64,000 bases of DNA from Ooceraea biroi (lineage: Eukaryota; Arthropoda; Insecta; Hymenoptera; Formicidae), in the NCBI RefSeq assembly GCF_003672135.1, contig NC_039517.1, positions 9,510,601 through 9,574,600 of the forward strand. Reading direction: 5' to 3'. The position numbers and the translations under genes were made by a program. Under the pieces are notes generated by a model. That model ran no database searches. It was not told the DNA's origin and saw nothing but the letters and a program-made list of their open reading frames with translations. Positions 60,241 to 64,000 of the stretch are shown here, in pieces (the stretch's first letter is position 1; the number at the start of each line of letters is the position of its first letter).

Positions 60241-61086
60241 CATAACTCGCGTACAATAGAGATCAAATAGAGAAGAAATTACAAAAATTAAAGTTTTCTT
60301 TAATTCTTTTTTTCTGGCTTTTCCATCCAAATTTGTATGGTCAGTCATCTCCAGAATCATCTTCAGAAAATATCTTACATTTGTTCTTAGTTGGTATCTT
60401 TCGCCAGTAACAAATTTAAAATAATCAACAATTATTTTCTCGATAGTCTGGCAATATTTTTATTCAACTGATGTTTTTATTCTATTAAAGTTTGTTTAAA
60501 TTAAAGTACAAAGTTTAAATTAAATTAAGATCTATTCTTCTACTGCATATTTTCGATCTGCCGTGTCAATGGTGATCCTTGGCTTATCACCACTGTACAT
60601 GCTGGTCTCGATAATCCGCAAGCTCGGCCCAATATTTCGTTGCTCTGAATAAATATATATGGAACATATTTATGTTCACATAGTGCTCTTAAAAATATGA
60701 CTCGTATATATAAATAAATGGTGATGATAAGGAAAGATCACCGTTGACATGGCAGATCGAAACTATGCGTAGAAAAATAGATTTTAATTTTATTTAAACT
60801 TTATACTTTAATTTATAATAAACAAACGTATTTAAATTTAAACAAACTTTAATTAACAAACTCTTTTTAATTCGTTTTTATTAATCAACGGATGATTAAT
60901 AAAACAATTTGTATTATTTAAACAGGATCTGTATTCAGTTTTTACATATTTTTATTACATACAAATGTAAGATATCTTCTGAAGATGGTTGATTAACTTC
61001 AAACTTTGGATGGAAAATTTTAAAAGAAAAGAATTGAAGAAAACTTTTATTTCTTCTATATTTGATCTCTACTGTTCGCGAGCTAT
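60241..61086. repeat. Large imperfect inverted repeat, about 850 bp overall
   Basis: The left arm about 60241-60594 and right arm about 60719-61086 are reverse complements with substitutions and small indels. Anchors: AGAGATCAAATA near both outer ends, CATCTTCAGA with ATATCTTACATTTGT in each arm, and CGATCTGCC next to the about 125-base centre. No coding capacity. It is probably a foldback transposon; whether it is transcribed is unknown. Confidence 0.85.
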
Positions 61087-63231
61087 ATACGGAACGGCGA
61101 TACCGGTATTGATATCCTTTTTTCGAAAAACTTTATGTTTTTCTTTATCGCGATTGACGATAGAAGCGATTCAATGCGAACAAACGCGAATCGAGAATCG
61201 ATTTTCGTTCTGACTTCCGCGACCGATCAGTCTTATACCCGCGCATACACCCGCATTCCCCATTGTAATCATGGTTTAATCATGGCTGTGATTCGAGCAG
61301 CTGATCGCAGCGGCTCAGACGTGTACAGACAATTCTGTCTTCTCTTTTCCTCTCTTTTTTATGTACACTTCAATTTCAGAGTTCGAATTCGTCAATACTT
61401 CTGATTCGTCATTGCTTCTGCTCTCTCCCTTCCGTCTGCTTCGGAGCTGAAGCTGGTTCAAAAAATGGTCAATCTTCGCGATTATACGCACGCAACGAAG
61501 CAAATTTGCGGAACGTTCGCACCATGCTTCGCGAGAACTTTTGCTTCGGCTTTCGTTTCTCATCATGCATCCACAATCTGAATGTTTATCGATGATCTAT
61601 TATAGATTCCATCTGAGTGCGGATACGACGTAATCGATTATAGCGGAAGAACGTTATTCATATGTAATAATATTGACTAACGCTCTTGTCGCATTATTTA
61701 ATTATCGTATTATAGAACGGTGTCATATATTATTTATAAAGTTTCGGCAAGTTGAGACGAACCGGTTTGAATCTCCTTTGAATCCTTCAATCATGCATCC
61801 TTTTAACTAAATGAGACTTTCGAAAGTAGAGTCTAATTTGTACTGTACGAGTAGTTAGGCCAAGCAATGGAACGTATTTTACAATGTAACTAATTGCGCT
61901 CGTTGCACACGCGCTTTAACGGATAATCAGTAAATTGTAGTCATGTACAAGTGATAATTATCGGACAACAAAAACGGATTTTCGATTTCCCTTCCAAAAC
62001 TTAGCTACCTTAATTAATAAGACAGAGTAAATTGATCTGTATCTGAGTGTTCTGAATGTATCTGTATCGTGTTATAATTTGCGTGCATGTGTGTCATTAA
62101 CAATAGGAATTAACTGTAATACGTTGCGTTGTATAAATGTAGGCGTCACAAAGTTTATATAAGAATGATTAATCGATTATCTATTTAAACATCGATGGAT
62201 CTGCGAATGAATTCTTGAACAATCGCTTATGCATAGTACTCGACATAATATAAAAATGCGAAAATTGTAAACTAAGAGCGTCGTTTTACTATATGTTCTG
62301 TATTTCACAGTTCTCGGACAGTGTGCGGACAATGATAATTCTTATAATTGTTAAAACGTCTTGCGATTGTCATGTCATTGTAAGTCGTCACGTTACTTCG
62401 CGTTTTCAGCGAAAAGACGGGACATAAGCTGTAACATCGTGAGTCAGTGCTACCTCCACGTTAACGATTCTCTCGAACGAATGTTCTCGGCTAACGTACT
62501 CTCTCGGCATCCCTCGGTATTCCTCCTAAAACGTCTCGCCAATATTTGCACAATCCCCGTAGCTTTTCGCCGAAGCAGATCATATCTCACGATTAACGAG
62601 TTTTGCACGTCCGACGTTTCACGTTTCGCGACGTATCAAAAGTCTTTTGTGTGGTTGTGCGTTCAGTTCCGGTTTAACGTGGAAACCGCGCGGGCGAGGA
62701 GGCGAATTCAAGCGCGGCGCGGCGTCGTTTTACACGTTTTACGCGTGTTTTTGATTTGATTCGCATTATACCTACTAGGGTCGGATTACGCGAGGGAGAT
62801 CGCTCGTGCCGCGATTCTCTCGACTTCGCCGGTGACTTCCGTCTTCCGTGCTAAATGGCAGTAACAGTGACGGTGAGCCGTGCACGTCGCGGCCGACGTG
62901 GACGCGAGACCTGGATCCGGTGGATAAAGAACGAGAGAGGGCAGAGGGCTTAAATCGGCTCTCGCGCGTGCGACCGTCGCGATAGATCGTCATGATAGTT
63001 GCGAGTACGTGTGCGAGGGACTCGGCCTGACGATGCATCCTCTCGCGTACAATGGACTATAGACACGCATAAGATACTCGGATACACGTGTATACGTATA
63101 TATGATGCATATATGTATATATGTACACACCCATCTCCCACGGCAATATCGTTCTAACAATTAAGCTATCGTAAATGATTCTTTGGCAACTCGGAGCTGT
63201 CGGATGTTCAACGTACACGAAACACAACGTG

Positions 63232-63410
63232 CGCACACACACACACGCACGCACGCACGCACGCATCTCGTACATATGAATACATACATTATTTTAATGT
63301 TTACGTGTACGCGCATATCTACGTACGCATGTATGCTGCGCGGCCGTGTGTATGTGTGTGTCTGTTGCGTATGCGTACGTGTACGTGTGCGTGCGCTGTG
63401 TGTGAGAGTG
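63232..63410. repeat. CA/CGCA run followed by GT-rich run
   Basis: A CACACA-GCAC run at 63232-63266 and a TGTG/CGTG-rich stretch at 63344-63410 lie about 80 bases apart and are roughly complementary. Confidence 0.85.
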
Positions 63411-63747
63411 TGAATATATAATATATAATATATACAATGATTGAACGAACATAAACTTACGCGAGACAGATAAGATAAACATCACCCACACGCCCGGCAT
63501 GCGTTTCGGCGGCACTTCTGTCTCTCCGTTTGGCACTGTCCGCCCTCGCGCGCTCCGGGAACTCCCCGCTCAGCGGGGGAGTCTCGCCTCATCGTACCGA
63601 TACCCGGACTCCCCCGCCGCACATCTTCCTGACGTTCACGCAGCTCTATGTACACACCAAAGACACCCGCCCTCGAAGAGATCCTCCGGCTCTCTCGTGA
63701 ACCATCCAATCGTTTTGCACGATCTCCTTGCGCGATGCGAGGATCCA

Positions 63748-63748
63748 G

Positions 63749-63781
<33 letters not shown>

Positions 63782-63783
63782 TC
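63748..63783. repeat. CT microsatellite
   Basis: A CT run with few interruptions near the end of the window. Confidence 0.95.
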
Positions 63784-64000
63784 TCTGCACGGTGGAACAA
63801 CAGAATTCTCTTTCTCAGTGTGGCGTTCCATTTGATCGCGGTGTCGCAGCGAGCACTCCCGCGGGATGCAGCACTTACCAGGTCGAGATTAAACCTCCGG
63901 AGCGACCGGAAGGTGCGATTACAGCGGGGCTGACCTTCGCGAGGGTGCGCTGCAACCGAAGATAGGCCGGCATCATTGCGGCATCATCTTGCAGCTGGGC

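Larger units (their letters stand above)
56201..64000. other. Downstream region, 7.8 kb, long 3'UTR and/or intergenic
   Basis: No second gene could be supported on either strand; the largest open frames (about 150 codons) have simple or arginine-rich compositions and no family motif. It holds TA-rich repeats (58680-58728 and 59704-59750), CT runs (59312-59338 and 63748-63783), a large inverted repeat (60241-61086) and CA/GT repeats (63232-63410). Confidence 0.65.

Noticed and set aside
63232..63266. CRISPR-like spaced repeats
   Set aside because: These are simple dinucleotide and tetranucleotide microsatellites without spacers, in a eukaryotic sequence.
63499..63965. Overlapping open frames near the end of the window
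   Set aside because: They run through a CT microsatellite and show no family motif; treated as chance frames of GC-rich DNA.

Overview
The window carries most of one large gene on the + strand. It is an insect Dscam-family cell adhesion receptor, best identified as Dscam2 (the honeybee orthologue was described as AbsCAM). Organism (inference): an insect, probably a hymenopteran and plausibly an ant. The reasons are the Dscam2-type gene with two alternative Ig7 exons, DNA that is CpG-rich and not CpG-depleted, kilobase-scale introns with many GA/CT and TA microsatellites, and small MITE-type elements. No bacterial, viral or second protein-coding gene could be supported.

Layout. Positions 1-1256 are non-coding upstream or intronic DNA. 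Twenty-eight coding exons then lie between 1257 and 55960, all with GT/AG borders. Their phases join without a break. With the Ig7A exon the chain is 6146 nt: two bases finishing a split codon plus 2048 codons including the stop. With Ig7B it is 99 nt shorter. Order: Ig1 (1257), Ig2 (7181, 7713), Ig3-4 (13091, 18127, 18964), Ig5 (24304), Ig6 (25041, 25563), two alternative Ig7 exons (28848 and 33040), Ig8 (38055, 40672), Ig9 (41621, 42696), FnIII 1-4 (42696-49975), Ig10 (50634, 50839), FnIII 5-6 (51469, 52347), one membrane helix (about 52551-52624), and a cytoplasmic tail over four exons (53807-55960). This is the canonical 10 Ig + 6 FnIII + TM Dscam plan. Only the signal-peptide exon (and 5'UTR) is missing; it must end in phase 1 and lies outside the window or was not recognised.

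The most interesting part is 28848-33393. Two paralogous, frame-neutral Ig7 exons are separated by 3.7 kb, as in fly Dscam2, where they are mutually exclusive and give two isoforms with distinct homophilic binding. Here both carry low-complexity inserts in the middle of the Ig fold (about 60 residues in A, about 27 in B). The B exon has weak splice sites and sits between long CU tracts. The A-B intron holds a TA-flanked MITE.

Mobile and repeat content: a 139-bp element with perfect 65-bp arms and TAA duplications (6409-6547), a Helitron-like 3' end (2855-2882), a 211-bp TA-flanked MITE (30669-30879), a foldback at 2519-2653, and an inverted repeat of about 850 bp downstream of the gene (60241-61086). 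From 55961 to 64000 there is 3'UTR plus intergenic DNA, with a candidate poly(A) signal at 56190 and no convincing gene.
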